A DNA stretch of 64,000 nucleotides from Eumeta japonica (taxonomy: Eukaryota > Arthropoda > Insecta > Lepidoptera > Psychidae): the NCBI GenBank assembly GCA_005406025.1, contig BGZK01002057.1:18450-82449 (forward strand). The letters run 5' to 3'. Position 1 is the stretch's first letter; every line of letters starts with the position of its first letter. The notes beneath the pieces are model-generated. The model ran no database searches. It was not told the DNA's origin and saw only the letters and a program-made list of their open reading frames with translations. Positions 36,601 through 47,734 of the stretch are shown here, in pieces. A program made the position numbers and the translations under genes.

Positions 36601-37291
36601 AAATAAATTCAAACAAGAAAGTCTCCAAGCTAAATGCTTTGGTTAAAAAAAATGAAAACATCTGTACATGCATCTTTTTGGTCAACTTGACAAATATACG
36701 ACGAAAGACATATAATGTGCTTTTCCAAATACATCGGTAAAAGCATTTTCGACTTATTTTTTTAGACCTAAACATTTGACAACCATTTCGTTTAGGCCTT
36801 CACATACAAAAATTACATTTTTGTTCAATATCGTCATTTTAATGTCTCTATTGACCTACTTTCAACTTATGATCAAAACAGATATTTCATTGAAAATTTA
36901 AGTATTCGTATCATGTAAACGGAGATCACCATTATTAGCTTTTCAACGTTCAACAACCAGTAATATGGCTTAAGAATACAGTTTATTTAATAGAATTTAT
37001 TATCAATAGTTGCTAAGTTATTATGGACATTTGCATTCCCATACCTAATACCGTTTATAAAAATATATACTTACCATGTTCATTGACGGCTTATTATACT
37101 TCATTATTATGAATTTCAGTAACATCACTTTCATTGTTATTCCATTAGTCTTCATGACTGCTAGTGTATACTATATATTGCGTGATATTTCATGATATTG
37201 TACAATTTCGCAGATGACGTACTGGATGTCGGTCTGCAGCGATCAATGCCCTGTGCGCTACCCATGGCTCGGTAATCCCTTAGGGCTATAA
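33690..37291 (+). CDS. CDA: Chitin deacetylase, group V (array gene 2)
   Basis: Six exons: 33690-33860, 34371-34683, 34975-35242, 35892-36078, 36420-36554, 37214-37291 (1152 nt, 383 aa), with the same lengths and phases as gene 1 except one extra codon in the last exon. Signal peptide [19 protein letters not shown], then the conserved Cys-rich N-terminus and a single CE4 domain: TFDDA (62-66), HSISH (119-123), RMPF (164-167), DSTW (187-190), LH (283-284). All metal and catalytic positions are kept; motif 4 has T where S/A/G is usual. It is a secreted enzyme, expected in the midgut on chitin of the peritrophic matrix. Parts of exon 2 match gene 3, and the end of exon 3 matches gene 1, almost base for base (see findings). 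Confidence 0.94.
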
Positions 37292-37314
37292 GGTGATAAG
37301 AGCAAAAGATTCCG

Positions 37315-37320
37315 AATAAA
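37315..37320 (+). terminator. Poly(A) signal of gene 2
   Basis: AATAAA 23 nt after the stop codon, the first canonical signal downstream. Confidence 0.7.
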
Positions 37321-37324
37321 CTGT

Positions 37325-37965
37325 TTTGTATGACATGCTGTTTCTTTTATTTTACATTTTTGTATACCTGTCTCATAATATTCATCGAAAATAATTCAAT
37401 ACGAATAGAAGACAAAACTATCTAACAAAAAAGCAATATTGGACATTATTCAATTAAATCAGTATTTACAGTGTTCGATAAATCTAGAACTCTGTTTATG
37501 ATAATTTTGTTGGCAAACGTGTAAATGCAACTGTTTACGATGTTGTGCATAATGCATTTTTTTATAAGAGTCTATATTTTTAAACACATCTGTATATTAA
37601 TCGATGTTTTTTGTTATAAAGCATAAAATCTACTTATACGCTACTAATACATTCTTTACATTTTTACTATACACCATAAAAGATCGTCAGAAATCAATGT
37701 TATCGATTTTTAAATTTTATCTTATCAATTAATTGCGATAAATCACTGCTCGATAAGATTGCTTTGTATGTGCTATTTATTTTAACGTATCACTTTAAAT
37801 TACTTTTTGTGGTAATCTTCGTGGCCGTACATGGTTTTCCCATTTTGTTCGCAATACTGATATTAGAACCTATTTTTTGGACCACATCTAAATATAAATT
37901 TACATAAATTTTCTATTATTTTAACTTATGTACCTATATTATTACACGAGTATTGCTAACTTTAC
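37325..37965. other. Intergenic, nothing recognised
   Basis: AT-rich DNA after gene 2 with no open frame or repeat that I can identify. Confidence 0.45.
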
Positions 37966-37969
37966 GATA

Positions 37970-38215
37970 ATGGCTCAATGGTCAATAAAGATGCCTTGAA
38001 CCAGAAAGTATTAGGTCGATCCTGATCACAGGCGAATTCACGAATGATTTTAAAACTCAAACCACTGGCTCCGTGCCTCGAAGACCACGTTGAATCATTA
38101 GTCGATGTTACGGTTGGCGTAACAGTGACAGTTGTTACCAAAACCCACCCCGCACTGAACCATCGTGGAGGTTAAGGTCGATTTAAGGTCCATCTGAAAT
38201 GAAAAGACTACAACG
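37970..38215 (+). mobile_element. tRNA-derived SINE
   Basis: The tRNA-like head has B box AGGTCGATCCTGATCACAGG and is followed by GCGAATTCACGAATGATTTT. The body (CCACTGGCTCCGTGCCTCGA, AACAGTGACAGTTGTTACC) is shared with 18980-19210. It also shares the head layout with the intronic copy at 46195. It appears full length but aged. Confidence 0.6.
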
Positions 38216-38219
38216 GGGA

Positions 38220-39425
38220 ATACCTGAGAGTGGTTTAATTGAGACTTGAAACAACCTGAGCGCTTCTGTGCAGTCGTCTTACATGTCGAAGCATTTTTTT
38301 TCCTGGAACATCAGTGGTAAAAGATGGCTTTTTCTATTTCATTTTCGATATGTAATTTCATTGCAGACCATTTAAAATTTTTCTCTTAGGAATAGTAAAT
38401 TTACTGTATTTTTTTCTATATCCCTATTATAAGTGTGCAGTTGTGTTTCATCGAATGGCTAAATTAATCGGAATAATTCCTGGAAAGGGATAACTATCTT
38501 CTTCTAAAAAAAATAAAAAACAAGACGATTTACTAAAAACTGAGGCAAAAAAAATTATGGTAACCTTTTTTTATGGCATATTTACGGCGCACATAAGCAT
38601 GTGAACCATCAGGAAGTAGATGATGACCGACACCAATAAAACTCGTAGCCCCGGAGAGTTACTACAGCGTGGCCAGTCTTATATACGAAGGATCAGGACA
38701 TCTGATAGAATTAGAGTAAGCCACAGGAACTCTCACTCTCTGGACGAAATGCATCAACGAAAGCTGCTATTACAGCCTGCATTTTGCCAGAATGGCCTAT
38801 TCGATCGGGCCTATTCTCGTGTTACAGTCCAGTTTGCCACAGCATATCTCGATCAATCATAGATTGAATACTTGCATTCAATAGTAGGTTCAATATCTTT
38901 AGATACTTCATATAAATATTTGTATGAACGAAATCATTGCCAGCCCCGATAATACTTTGTCTAGTAGGCGTAAGCTCTGCGGCCGCCGCGGCTTTAAGCT
39001 CACTTTCAGCGCTGAGTCGCCGACCTCAATTCCTATTCAACCTCACGTCCTATATGAAAAGGGTTGCGTACCGCTGACAGAATATTGTAATGTTTCGCTC
39101 TGTAACGATCCCTGCCGGTACTTCTTTTTCCTAGTGATTATTGTGTTTCATTTATTCAAATGTACTGTTTACACGGTCGATTTGTTTCTGTCAGAACATT
39201 GGCAGTTGTGTGGCGATACTTCTACGGTAAAGAGTCAAAATAATTTTGAAAGATAGCTTTATTGCCACTTTTTTTCCAACTCGTTATTCAGGTATTAGCT
39301 TACGAAATGCAACTTTGGTTTGTCTACCGTCAAGAGATATTGCTCTAGAATAAAGGTACAAAAAATAGTATAAAATTTAGTAATTCATGCTGTAACTATT
39401 GTTATCAATTATCACTAACCAAAGT
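38220..39425. other. Intergenic, unclassified frames
   Basis: Two open frames (38620-38862 and 38924-39256, +) show no recognised domain. A small GC-rich patch lies at 38975-38995. Neither frame has splice sites or a signal peptide that would make it an exon of the deacetylase array. Confidence 0.35.
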
Positions 39426-39433
39426 TAAAAACG

Positions 39434-39690
39434 ATGGATGACGTGTGCTCAGAGCGTTGCCTTTTAATTTCGAGAATATCTGGTTCGAATCCTCATCAAC
39501 AATTCATTTTTATCCGTGGTAAAATAATCTGTTTGCTCGTGTCTCAGAAAGCACGTCAACCCGGTCATTGTCACTGTCTTGACGACAATGGTCGTAAACT
39601 GGATGCAATCGGCATTAGGCCAGCACATCGTGAAGTCAAAGCTTTGTACATTTACGATAATACTTTTGTACATTTAAATTTCAAATTTAC
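39434..39690 (+). mobile_element. tRNA-derived SINE
   Basis: The tRNA-like head has B box TCTGGTTCGAATCCTCATC. The body phrase AGAAAGCACGTCAACCCGGT parallels AAAAGCACGTCAAACTGTCG in the SINE at 46195-46400. The open frames on both strands here are read-through of this element. Confidence 0.6.
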
Positions 39691-39699
39691 CTTATCAGT

Positions 39700-40005
39700 G
39701 ATTAAAGTAATACGATTTTGAAAGAGTCTCAATACCCTACCTTATTACAAATTTTTAATTAGTACGGAGGTGAACTAGTTCTTCAAATAGAGAATGCCCT
39801 GATAATAATCTCATCGGATGTGTCTGAAAATAGCCTTGCATTAAAATAGATTAAGGTCTTAAATTAAGTTCTACATAATAAATAATTAAATACCCCTAAA
39901 AATAAAATTTGTTGAAAAAAATTATAAAAAAGTTACAGTCAAAGTTTATAATATTGTCAAGTACTATTTTATCACCCCACTGGTAAGACGTATCCTTCTT
40001 CTCTT
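39700..40005. other. Intergenic, nothing recognised
   Basis: AT-rich DNA between two SINEs. No feature seen. Confidence 0.45.
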
Positions 40006-40009
40006 TTTT

Positions 40010-40205
40010 AATTTCAAATAAAGGATCTTAGACCTTAAGATCTCAATGACCGGAACCAAAGACTTACCCTTCTTTTCAAAGCACGAAGCGAGTGGGTTCA
40101 TCTGAGCTGTAAATTTATTCGTCAATTCGCCCGTGGTCAGAATTGGAACCTGATGCCTTTTGATTTGAAGACAACGCCCTTGAGTACTGGGCTATCACCG
40201 ACATT
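40010..40205 (-). mobile_element. tRNA-derived SINE, minus strand
   Basis: On the minus strand it reads AGGTTCCAATTCTGACCACG (degenerate B box), GGCGAATTGACGAATAAATT, then ACCCACTCGCTTCGTGCTTT. Layout and phrases match the SINE family at 37970 and 46195. Confidence 0.55.
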
Positions 40206-40209
40206 TAAA

Positions 40210-40920
40210 ATGTTTTTTTAATTTTTTAATTGATATTTCTATTTAGAATAAAACATTTAAATATATCATCAACAGGTATTTTACTATTTTAAAAATTAGT
40301 GTTATTAAGATAGAATTGATAAAATTAGAAACTATCCAACATTGATGTTACCATGACTTAACACCACCAGCACTGTTAAGCAGGATAACGAATACAGAGT
40401 GACTCACAACTATTCAATGCCACACCAAAAGATCGACCTGCCTCAGAATGGCCGTATTAAGACAACGTAGTTGAATGATGATATAAACGAATGCAGTGCT
40501 TTGGCTAAAACGAAAATAAGAAATGATCAACAAAGCAAAAGAAAACAAACAAACTGTTTTACTGTATTTTAAAATCCAGTGCAGCAGCTACGACCAGAGA
40601 TAAGTACAAATGACGTTTACAACTACTGATTAGTGATTGTGAGCTTATAATTGCAAAGAAGATATTTCGCCAAACTTGGCACCCTGGGCTATGTTGTTGT
40701 GTAGTCCATCCAAAATCCACGATAAAGATGATTGACAAGCTTTACTACAAAATCCCACAATCTTGTATTAATTGAAACTCTGATTAATTTTGAGTTCAAC
40801 AGTAGCAAATGTTGTATATCAATAAAAATAAAAGTGCTAGTATACAAGGTAAAGCGTTCTAAAAATTCTGTAAAACTGTAGGCCATGCAAGCCATTCTTT
40901 AAACTTTCCACTACAATATT
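40210..40920. other. Intergenic, nothing recognised
   Basis: AT-rich. The minus-strand open frame at 40689-40895 has no known motif. Possible old repeat debris. Confidence 0.4.
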
Positions 40921-40924
40921 TATT

Positions 40925-41320
40925 ATTATTATTATAAGTTCACGCCTATTTCCCAGTAGAGTAGGCAGAGACTATAGATTTCCACATGCTACGATTTTTG
41001 CACATCTCTCTTGCTCCACTAATATCCATCAATCTTTTCATGCAAACTTGTTAGTTGCTCGTGCTTAACATTTGACCCTATTTTAATATGCCCCTAATAT
41101 GGACGGCATAGAATTTTCTAGCGCGATCCTTGCCGACCTTTCTATCACACACATTCACTTTATAGATTTGTTTTATCAATATTCTTTCATTCATCCTTTC
41201 CAAACCACCGCATATATCTTTTTGTACTCTAGTCACTACATCTTCCTTCAAACTACGCCGCTCTTTGATTTCACAATTCCTACATTTATCTTTTAGAGAC
41301 ACTCTAACACAACAATGTAA
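40925..41320 (-). mobile_element. Non-LTR retrotransposon ORF2 C-terminus and tail
   Basis: The minus-strand frame (41078-41323) includes LKEDVVTRVQKDICGGLERM, NERILIKQIYKVNVCDRKVG and YAVHIRGILK. The remaining C-terminus then follows in a shifted frame, with a (TATTAT)n tail at 40918-40935. It is the same family as 9.07, 15.4 and 6.8 kb. Confidence 0.65.
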
Positions 41321-41324
41321 CACA

Positions 41325-42335
41325 AGGTGTAAAAAAAAGAAAATTAATTTTGAGAATAAAAATATATACGTTTACGGAAAAATATAAAAGTTTTTAAGAA
41401 AAACATAAATAGACATTTGAAAAAATAACTCTACTTATATCCTGCATAAAGATACATTTACTCTACGTTCAAAAAATAAATGTCCACCCGTCATTTATGT
41501 CATTTGAAAAATTTGCCACTTTGACAATTTTTTATATCAATACTTGGTCATTAATAACACGTCTTTACTTTTCCTTTTTATATTTTTATAAAGATGCGTT
41601 GTATGTATACAAAAAGTACTATTATTAAGATCCGTCTTATACACGAAAGAATTTCCGATTCGCAGAACGGAATTCAGGTCTGCTCAGATTTTTGTTTGCA
41701 TTCGATTAGAATAGGCGACCTAAACTACTAGAAGTACAGTTTCAGGCGGCGCGGAAAATAAAAGGAAGCAAAAGGCTTTCTTTTATTTGAACCCAAGTTC
41801 CTAGTGTAAGCGGGCAACCATAATAACCACTAATTATTTGTGCTATGTCTCAATGATAGGGTCATCAAATTCTGTATATCTACAATATGGCAATATTTTT
41901 TATAAACTAGATTCGGAAAACGTTTACCCACGTGGGCGGCACTGCGTGGATAAAGTTTTTTTTTCCTAAAAGAAAATCAAAAAAATAATAAACCAAAAAA
42001 ACGGGTAGAAATAACGAAAAATAATTAAAATATAACGTAAATGAGCCAGACCAATAAATTCTTCATTCGAATTCATATTTACTAACGCGCAGGTAAATAA
42101 TATAAGCTCTATATATGCTTCTGACAGCGCGTGAATTTAAAAATATACTTACTTAAAATCTATCAAAAACAATAGGCATTACTGGTTTGTAGCCACTTAG
42201 CTTAACACAGTTAATTATAGGTGCATAGCTATTCTCTGTCGGTTATCACTGATTTATTTTTACACCTCATAATTATAATCCGCCGATATTAAATGATAAA
42301 ATCAAAAGGTATTTCCAATTAGTTATGTACCTCAA
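41325..42335. other. Intergenic, small GC-rich repeat phrase
   Basis: AT-rich DNA. Near 41740 the phrase GTTTCAGGCGGCGCGGAAAA resembles part of the GC-rich island at 9.88-9.9 kb (ATTTCAGGCGGCGCGACCCG). No gene is seen. Confidence 0.35.
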
Positions 42336-42339
42336 ATAA

Positions 42340-42800
42340 TTAGTTGTCATTAAGCAAAAAGAGGTACCTATTCAAAGCATCGACAGATTGCGAACTTAGT
42401 AGAAACGTCTTGGAAACGCGATCGCTAGTTATGTTTACATGTATATTGTAATTTGTATAAAAAATCGCTAACTTTGGCAATGAACAAAGTTTATAACAAA
42501 GTGTCAAAATACGTAGTGTTTTTTTTATAGACACACAACCATTAAGTAGATTACTATTTCTTATCGCATTATAAGCGCAATTTGCTGCCTTATATCTTGA
42601 CGTTGGTAGTTTCATACCGCGCGAGACGACTTGTCAGTGCAGGTCGATGACAACAAAATAACTAGTAAGAACTTGTATGCAAACAGGACCACAACTCGGG
42701 AACTGTTGGAGTTTTAGATTAATATTGTGTTTAAAAAATACCATCATTCTTTATTCAGTATTATTTATTCGGATTGTGTAAATTCTAAATATGACGTATG
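42340..42800 (-). mobile_element. ~450 bp dispersed repeat, copy B
   Basis: Inverted copy of 25565-26025, with the open frame MKLPTSRYKAANCAYNAIRN extended to 91 codons. It is flanked by AT-rich DNA without the mariner fragment that adjoins copy A, so the unit moves or is copied independently of it. Confidence 0.65.
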
Positions 42801-42949
42801 TATTATGAACATGACCTGATATTTGAGCCCGAAATTTCTTTAATTTACTTTCTATAACGATGAAATTATTATTTTTTTTATATCAGCAATATAGAACGTT
42901 TTTAATTCGCTTCTAATAAAACTACTTATTTCGAAAGTGAATCAATTTT

Positions 42950-43200
42950 TTTTGTGGTAAAGCCAAGTTGGCAAGTTGGTTGCAGCACATAAATGGGCCG
43001 GCACTCTCTCACAGAATATGGACGAGAAGTAGCAGCTTTCCCTTTTACACTTTGTCCAGTTGATGAGAGTTCCGGTGGCTCAGTCGCCCCATAATACCGG
43101 TCACCCTCCATGAATCCCCTTCATCAGCTGAGGTTGCGAGCATCCATAGGCGGCGATGACCATCTACTCTCTGATGGTCCGCCTATTCGTTTGCACCTTG
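42950..43200 (+). mobile_element. Probable LINE 3' end remnant
   Basis: Phrases such as AAATGGGCCGGCACTCTC and CATCCATAGGCGGCGATGAC ... GTCCGCCTATTCGTTTGC resemble the 3' ends of lepidopteran Jockey/R1-like LINEs as I know them. No ORF survives, and the assignment rests on phrase resemblance only. Confidence 0.45.
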
Positions 43201-43204
43201 AAAA

Positions 43205-44060
43205 AATTGTAATAAAGAAATTATAGTGCACTTCCCACACTTTTGGTCATTTCGTCGTAAAGTATATATCAGACATTTATATTAATTAACGTACGATCAA
43301 TAAAGTTGCTCTTTTGGAATGCGTTTTTTTTTTTAATTTTTTTGTTTCGTATTTTTAATTATTTATAGGAAGAGCTTACTTTAAAAAAATTAAACAATTT
43401 GCTAATTCATAGCCCTACTGCTTTATTCACGTAGACTACATAATAAAGCAGTACGTACTATAATTCAATGAATGGAAGGAATGTTTATATGACACTTATC
43501 ATAGAAATGACCCCATAACGACCCCAAAAGTTAACCTTAGTCATATTTTAATTACTGTATCTGAACAATCGAATTTTGTTCGATGCTGTAACGGCGACTT
43601 CAGCACCGCCGCGTAAGCCCGCACTTCGGATTTCCTTCACAGTCGCCTCGCAGTACGAATTTTTGCGGCGTATAGGTAAAATTATGGACAGCTTTTCGAT
43701 GTTCAGATTTATTGCAGTACGAGTTTTACAAGTTGCGGCCGGAGTACAACTACGACGGATGCACCAATTCCGCTGCATTCGCCTGCACTTGAAAAGAAAA
43801 AGGTTATCAAAGAAAACTTTTGCATCAAAATCTTTTATACTTAAACATACAATAGGAGACTAAAAGTAATAAGATTATGAACGGTTCTTAAATAATTTCA
43901 ATTGAGATTGAAATCTCGTCCAAGATCTGCACAAGTCAATGGACAAATAAGATTTAAATTGAGATCCTCACAGAAATACGAATACAGAACCTTTGACACG
44001 AAAGTGACTTTTCGCACTTGGCTTTCGGATATCATCGGCGAAATTTCGACGAATCGATGG
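43205..44060. other. Upstream region of gene 3, with a GC-richer patch
   Basis: AT-rich except for 43575-43765, where both strands hold long frames (43576-43863 +, 43548-43778 -). Neither shows a deacetylase motif or other known domain. It could be decayed coding sequence. Confidence 0.35.
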
Positions 44061-44061
44061 C

Positions 44062-44138
44062 AGATAACGATCGTTTCACTTCGGCAATATTTCACTTCCG
44101 AAACGCATTATCGGCGATTGTCGTATTTGTATATAAAG
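44062..44138 (+). promoter_or_regulatory. Promoter module of deacetylase gene 3
   Basis: AGATAA (44062), ACTTCCGAAACGCATTATCGGCG (44094-44116) and TATATAAAG (44130-44138) reproduce the gene 2 module. The block lies 36 bp before the TATA box (35 in gene 2). The sequence between these blocks has diverged, so the blocks look conserved by selection or by conversion. Confidence 0.6.
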
Positions 44139-44200
44139 ACGGTTAACTGCAGTGTCGATTGTCTTCGCTATCAATCAGTGGCCAGCGTAAGGATTGCGAT

Positions 44201-47200
44201 ATGAGGGTCTACGTTTTATTAGCATCTGCATTGTTTGTGGTCCTCGGTGCTGGGGCTCAGAGTGAACTGACCCTGGCAGAACCATGTGACGCTGCAGCTT
44301 GCCAGCTACCATCGTGTAGGTGCTCCGGCACCTCTATCCCTGGAGGTCTGGATGCGACAAGCACTCCGCAAGTGAGTAAAATAAATATTGAACTATATAA
44401 TGTTAAACAATTTTTTTTTTATTGTATAATTACTCATTAAGGGAAAATTATTGATTCTTCGTTTTTTTTTTAATAACTTAATCATTCGCCTTATTTCAAA
44501 TTTCGTTTTGGATAACGAGAGGTTCATTTTTAACGATATTTTTTTTTGTGTAATTAACAATAATAACACTTTATTTTCTCCGTAATAAGTTAGAAACATA
44601 AAATGACGTTAAAAGAAATTGTAAGAGAAATTATTGTGGGTGACTGGAACTAAGTTTAGTCAAATCTGTGTTATATATTCGCTTGTAGTACACGATATTT
44701 TAATTTATAAAAAACAATAGCTGGCTAAAAAGGATAATAGAATTTCATTTAGATTAGGTCAAGTGTTTCAATTTTAAAATTATGATTAGCAAAATTAAAA
44801 AAAAAATTCGAAAGAGAAAGTGCAGTCGAAAACCTATAACATTTATTTCATATTTTTATTTATATTGTTATTAGTTATACTCGTATACATAAAAACAAAA
44901 TCATTTTAAAAAATTTCTTAATAGTTACATAAATTTTATGGCAAATTCCGTGATAAAAGAGGAAAATCCCACTAAATTGCCTAAATTATGAAGTTGATTT
45001 CTCTAAATCAATGAAAAATAAATTAATAAGCGGTAAAATTGAAAAATCATTACTTTAATGCTGTAAAAACGAATGTTTGCTTTATTTAGTTCGTCCTCAT
45101 GACCTTCGATGATGCGATCAACATCCTCAACACCGAAACATACAGGAGGGTTCTCTACGCGCGACAGAACAGCAACGGGTGTCCCGCCGGCGCCACCTTC
45201 TACGCCAACCACGAGTACACCAACTACCAGCTCGTCAACGAGCTGTACAACAACGGCTTCGAGATCGCGCTGCACTCCATCTCGCACCAGACGCCGCAGA
45301 CCTACTGGGCCGAGGCCACTTACGAAGACATGAGGAGGGAGTTCGCCGACCAGAAAATACAGATGTCTCATTTCGCTAACATTCCTCAGAGTGAACTCAA
45401 AGGTATAGCAAAACATTTTCAAACTTCATGAAACGCATCCAATTAAAAAAATACATTAATATTAATCATAAAAAATATTATCGAAATTTAAACTACAAAA
45501 AAAAATGTTTTTCAATTTTTTTCAGTGTTAGATATAATTCCACTGATGAACAAAAAAAAACATTGTCCGATGCATCAATTGCTTATTTACGTATTTATAT
45601 TTCTTGCAATTCATAGAGGTTGACACAAAAAATCAAGGCATTGACCGTTCCGTTTTATAACTAAAGGTTTCTCTTATAAAGATAAGTAATTCCGAATAAT
45701 GCGAAAACTATTCGTACTATTATTATTCCCAGAAAAATAGTCTTATGTAAAGCACTGTATTTCCATTGTAATGTTCGAGTAGGCGCCCACTGCGACATCT
45801 ATTGTTTGGTTAGGTATTTTGAAATCATTAAATTTGGCATTTGTTTATTAATAAATAATTTAATAACAATATTCCTTTTTTGTATTTCAGGCATTCGCAA
45901 GCCGTTCCTACAATTGTCCGGCAACAACACCTTCCACGTGATGGCCGACTACGACATACAGTACGACTGCAGCTGGCCGACTATCAGCTTCACGAACCCC
46001 GGCCTCTGGCCTTACACCTTGGACTACGCGTCGACTCAGGACTGCGTGATTCCGCCCTGCCCCACCGCCTCGATCCCCGGCCCCTGGGTCATACCGATGC
46101 TCAGCTGGTTCGATTTAGACGAAAGACCGTGCTCTATGGCCGACGCTTGCTTCAGGCCGTGAGTATACCGTATAGTGACATTGAATGTTGGTTGTTCAGT
46201 GGTTGAGTGGATTATCTTCGAACTGCGAAGTACTAAGTTTGGTCCTGATCGGAGGCGAATGGACCGATGAGGGTTTTAACTTGAGTCAAATAATGTCATA
46301 AGCTCTGTTTCTAAAAGCACGTCAAACTGTCGGTCTCGGACGTAGTTATAACATTGATGACGTCGTTAGCGGCCCTCAACGTGAACTAAACCGGAGTAAA
46401 AACTTGATACAGATTATTAAAAACGTGATACAACATAAAATAAACTTACACCATAACAATTATAAATCATACGAATACTAGGTTTTCTTTTCATAGCTCC
46501 GTCCCTGTTAATATTAAATTGGAAGAAGAATTTAAATAAATCAATCCTACAGACCATCAACCACCGATGAAGAAGCCTGGTTCAACTTCATCGTGACCAA
46601 CTTCGAGCGTCAATACCTCGGTAACAGAGCTCCTTTCGGCTTCTACATTCACGAGTGGTTCTTGGCCATCAACCCGGCCGTAGAGAGAGCTTACGTCCGC
46701 TTCCTGAACATGATCAACTCCATGCAAGACGTTTTTATGGTTAGTAACATGTATCTCAGTTCGGCTTAATTTCCTGTCTATTTATTTAATCACTATGTTT
46801 AATATGTCATTTCAACTGCATCCGATCCCAAACGTGTTGTCTTAGTCGATTATCAAAAACATTACTTCGATTTGACTGTTTAGGACCGGCGAATTGACCA
46901 ACTAACTTTCAAATCGGTCCAAATTAATGTACAGACTATGTCTCGGACAGCGAATAATGTTAAATTGTGTTTTTTTTTTTTATTAAAAACTACTCGTTAC
47001 ATTTGTCTGATACTTCGATTTTAATAACATCAGTTTATTATTCACACGACTATTATTTTATTTTTTCAAAGTTGACATTATTGAAATTTTGATGGGTACT
47101 TTATAATATTTTTTAATCTAATGATCCAAATTATAACGATTATTTTACGTTTAATTTTTATATTTATTTCTCCAATCAGGTGAATACCGCTGAAGTCATA

Positions 47201-47692
47201 GAATGGGTTAAGAATCCGATAACCGTCAGCGAGTACAGACAGAAGCCTTGCAGAAATTTCCAGCGAACGACTTGTCCAGCTCGCAGTTGTCCAGTGACGG
47301 CTGACCATAACGGGGTTAGTGAACAACACTTATCGCCCCCTAAAGTCTTCTTAGCGATATTTAAAAATATGCTCTGTCTTCTGTATTTACGTTGTTCAGA
47401 CACTAAATTTCCAAATTGTCTCAGCACAACGAACGAATTATCAAAACTCTAGAAATATTCTCAAACTCAAAAATTCTTCTTTTCTCCTTTTACTTCTTTT
47501 TTTTCGGTTCACCTATCTGCTAAGTTTGAGAGCTCCGGTTTTCTATATTTTCTTCCCTAATATTTTTCTATTCTCTTTTAGAAATCTGTACAATTCTTAA
47601 ATTTCATTTCGCAGATGACGTACTGGATGACGGTGTGCAGCGATCAATGCCCTGTGCGCTACCCATGGCTCGGTAATCCTCTAGGGCTATAA
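44201..47692 (+). CDS. CDA: Chitin deacetylase, group V (array gene 3)
   Basis: Six exons: 44201-44371, 45090-45402, 45891-46158, 46553-46739, 47180-47314, 47615-47692 (1152 nt, 383 aa; same phases). The signal peptide ([19 protein letters not shown]) leads into the same Cys-rich N-terminus. CE4 motifs are TFDDA (62-66), HSISH (119-123), RKPF (164-167), DCSW (187-190) and IH (283-284). The core metal and catalytic residues remain, but motifs 3, 4 and 5 each differ from genes 1 and 2, including a Cys next to the motif 4 Asp. It is a secreted gut-type enzyme. Exon 2 is nearly identical to gene 2 at silent sites. Intron 3 holds a SINE. The start is the ATG 71 bp after the TATA box, which aligns with the paralogues. 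Confidence 0.94.
46195..46400 (+). mobile_element. SINE in intron 3 of gene 3
   Basis: The tRNA-like head (GTGGTTGAGTGGATTATCTT, then TTTGGTCCTGATCGGAGGCG) and body phrase (AAAAGCACGTCAAACTGTCG) match the SINEs at 37970 and 39434. The insertion begins about 35 bp after the exon 3 donor and leaves splice sites intact. Genes 1 and 2 lack it. Confidence 0.6.
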
Positions 47693-47718
47693 ATACATGG
47701 CAATATTTTTAACATTTA

Positions 47719-47730
47719 AATAAAAATAAA
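47719..47730 (+). terminator. Poly(A) signals of gene 3
   Basis: Two overlapping-range AATAAA hexamers (47719 and 47725), 26-32 nt after the stop codon. Confidence 0.7.
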
Positions 47731-47734
47731 TGTA

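Noticed and set aside
39434..39721. 95-codon frame
   Set aside because: It coincides with a tRNA-derived SINE.
43548..43863. Overlapping frames upstream of gene 3 as a lost deacetylase exon
   Set aside because: No TFDD, HSISH or other array motif and no cysteine pattern matching the family.
45003..45422. Long minus-strand frame over exon 2 of gene 3, with equivalents over genes 1 and 2
   Set aside because: It is antisense to the GC-rich exon 2 tract, where stops are rare on all frames. Its conservation follows from the sense strand.
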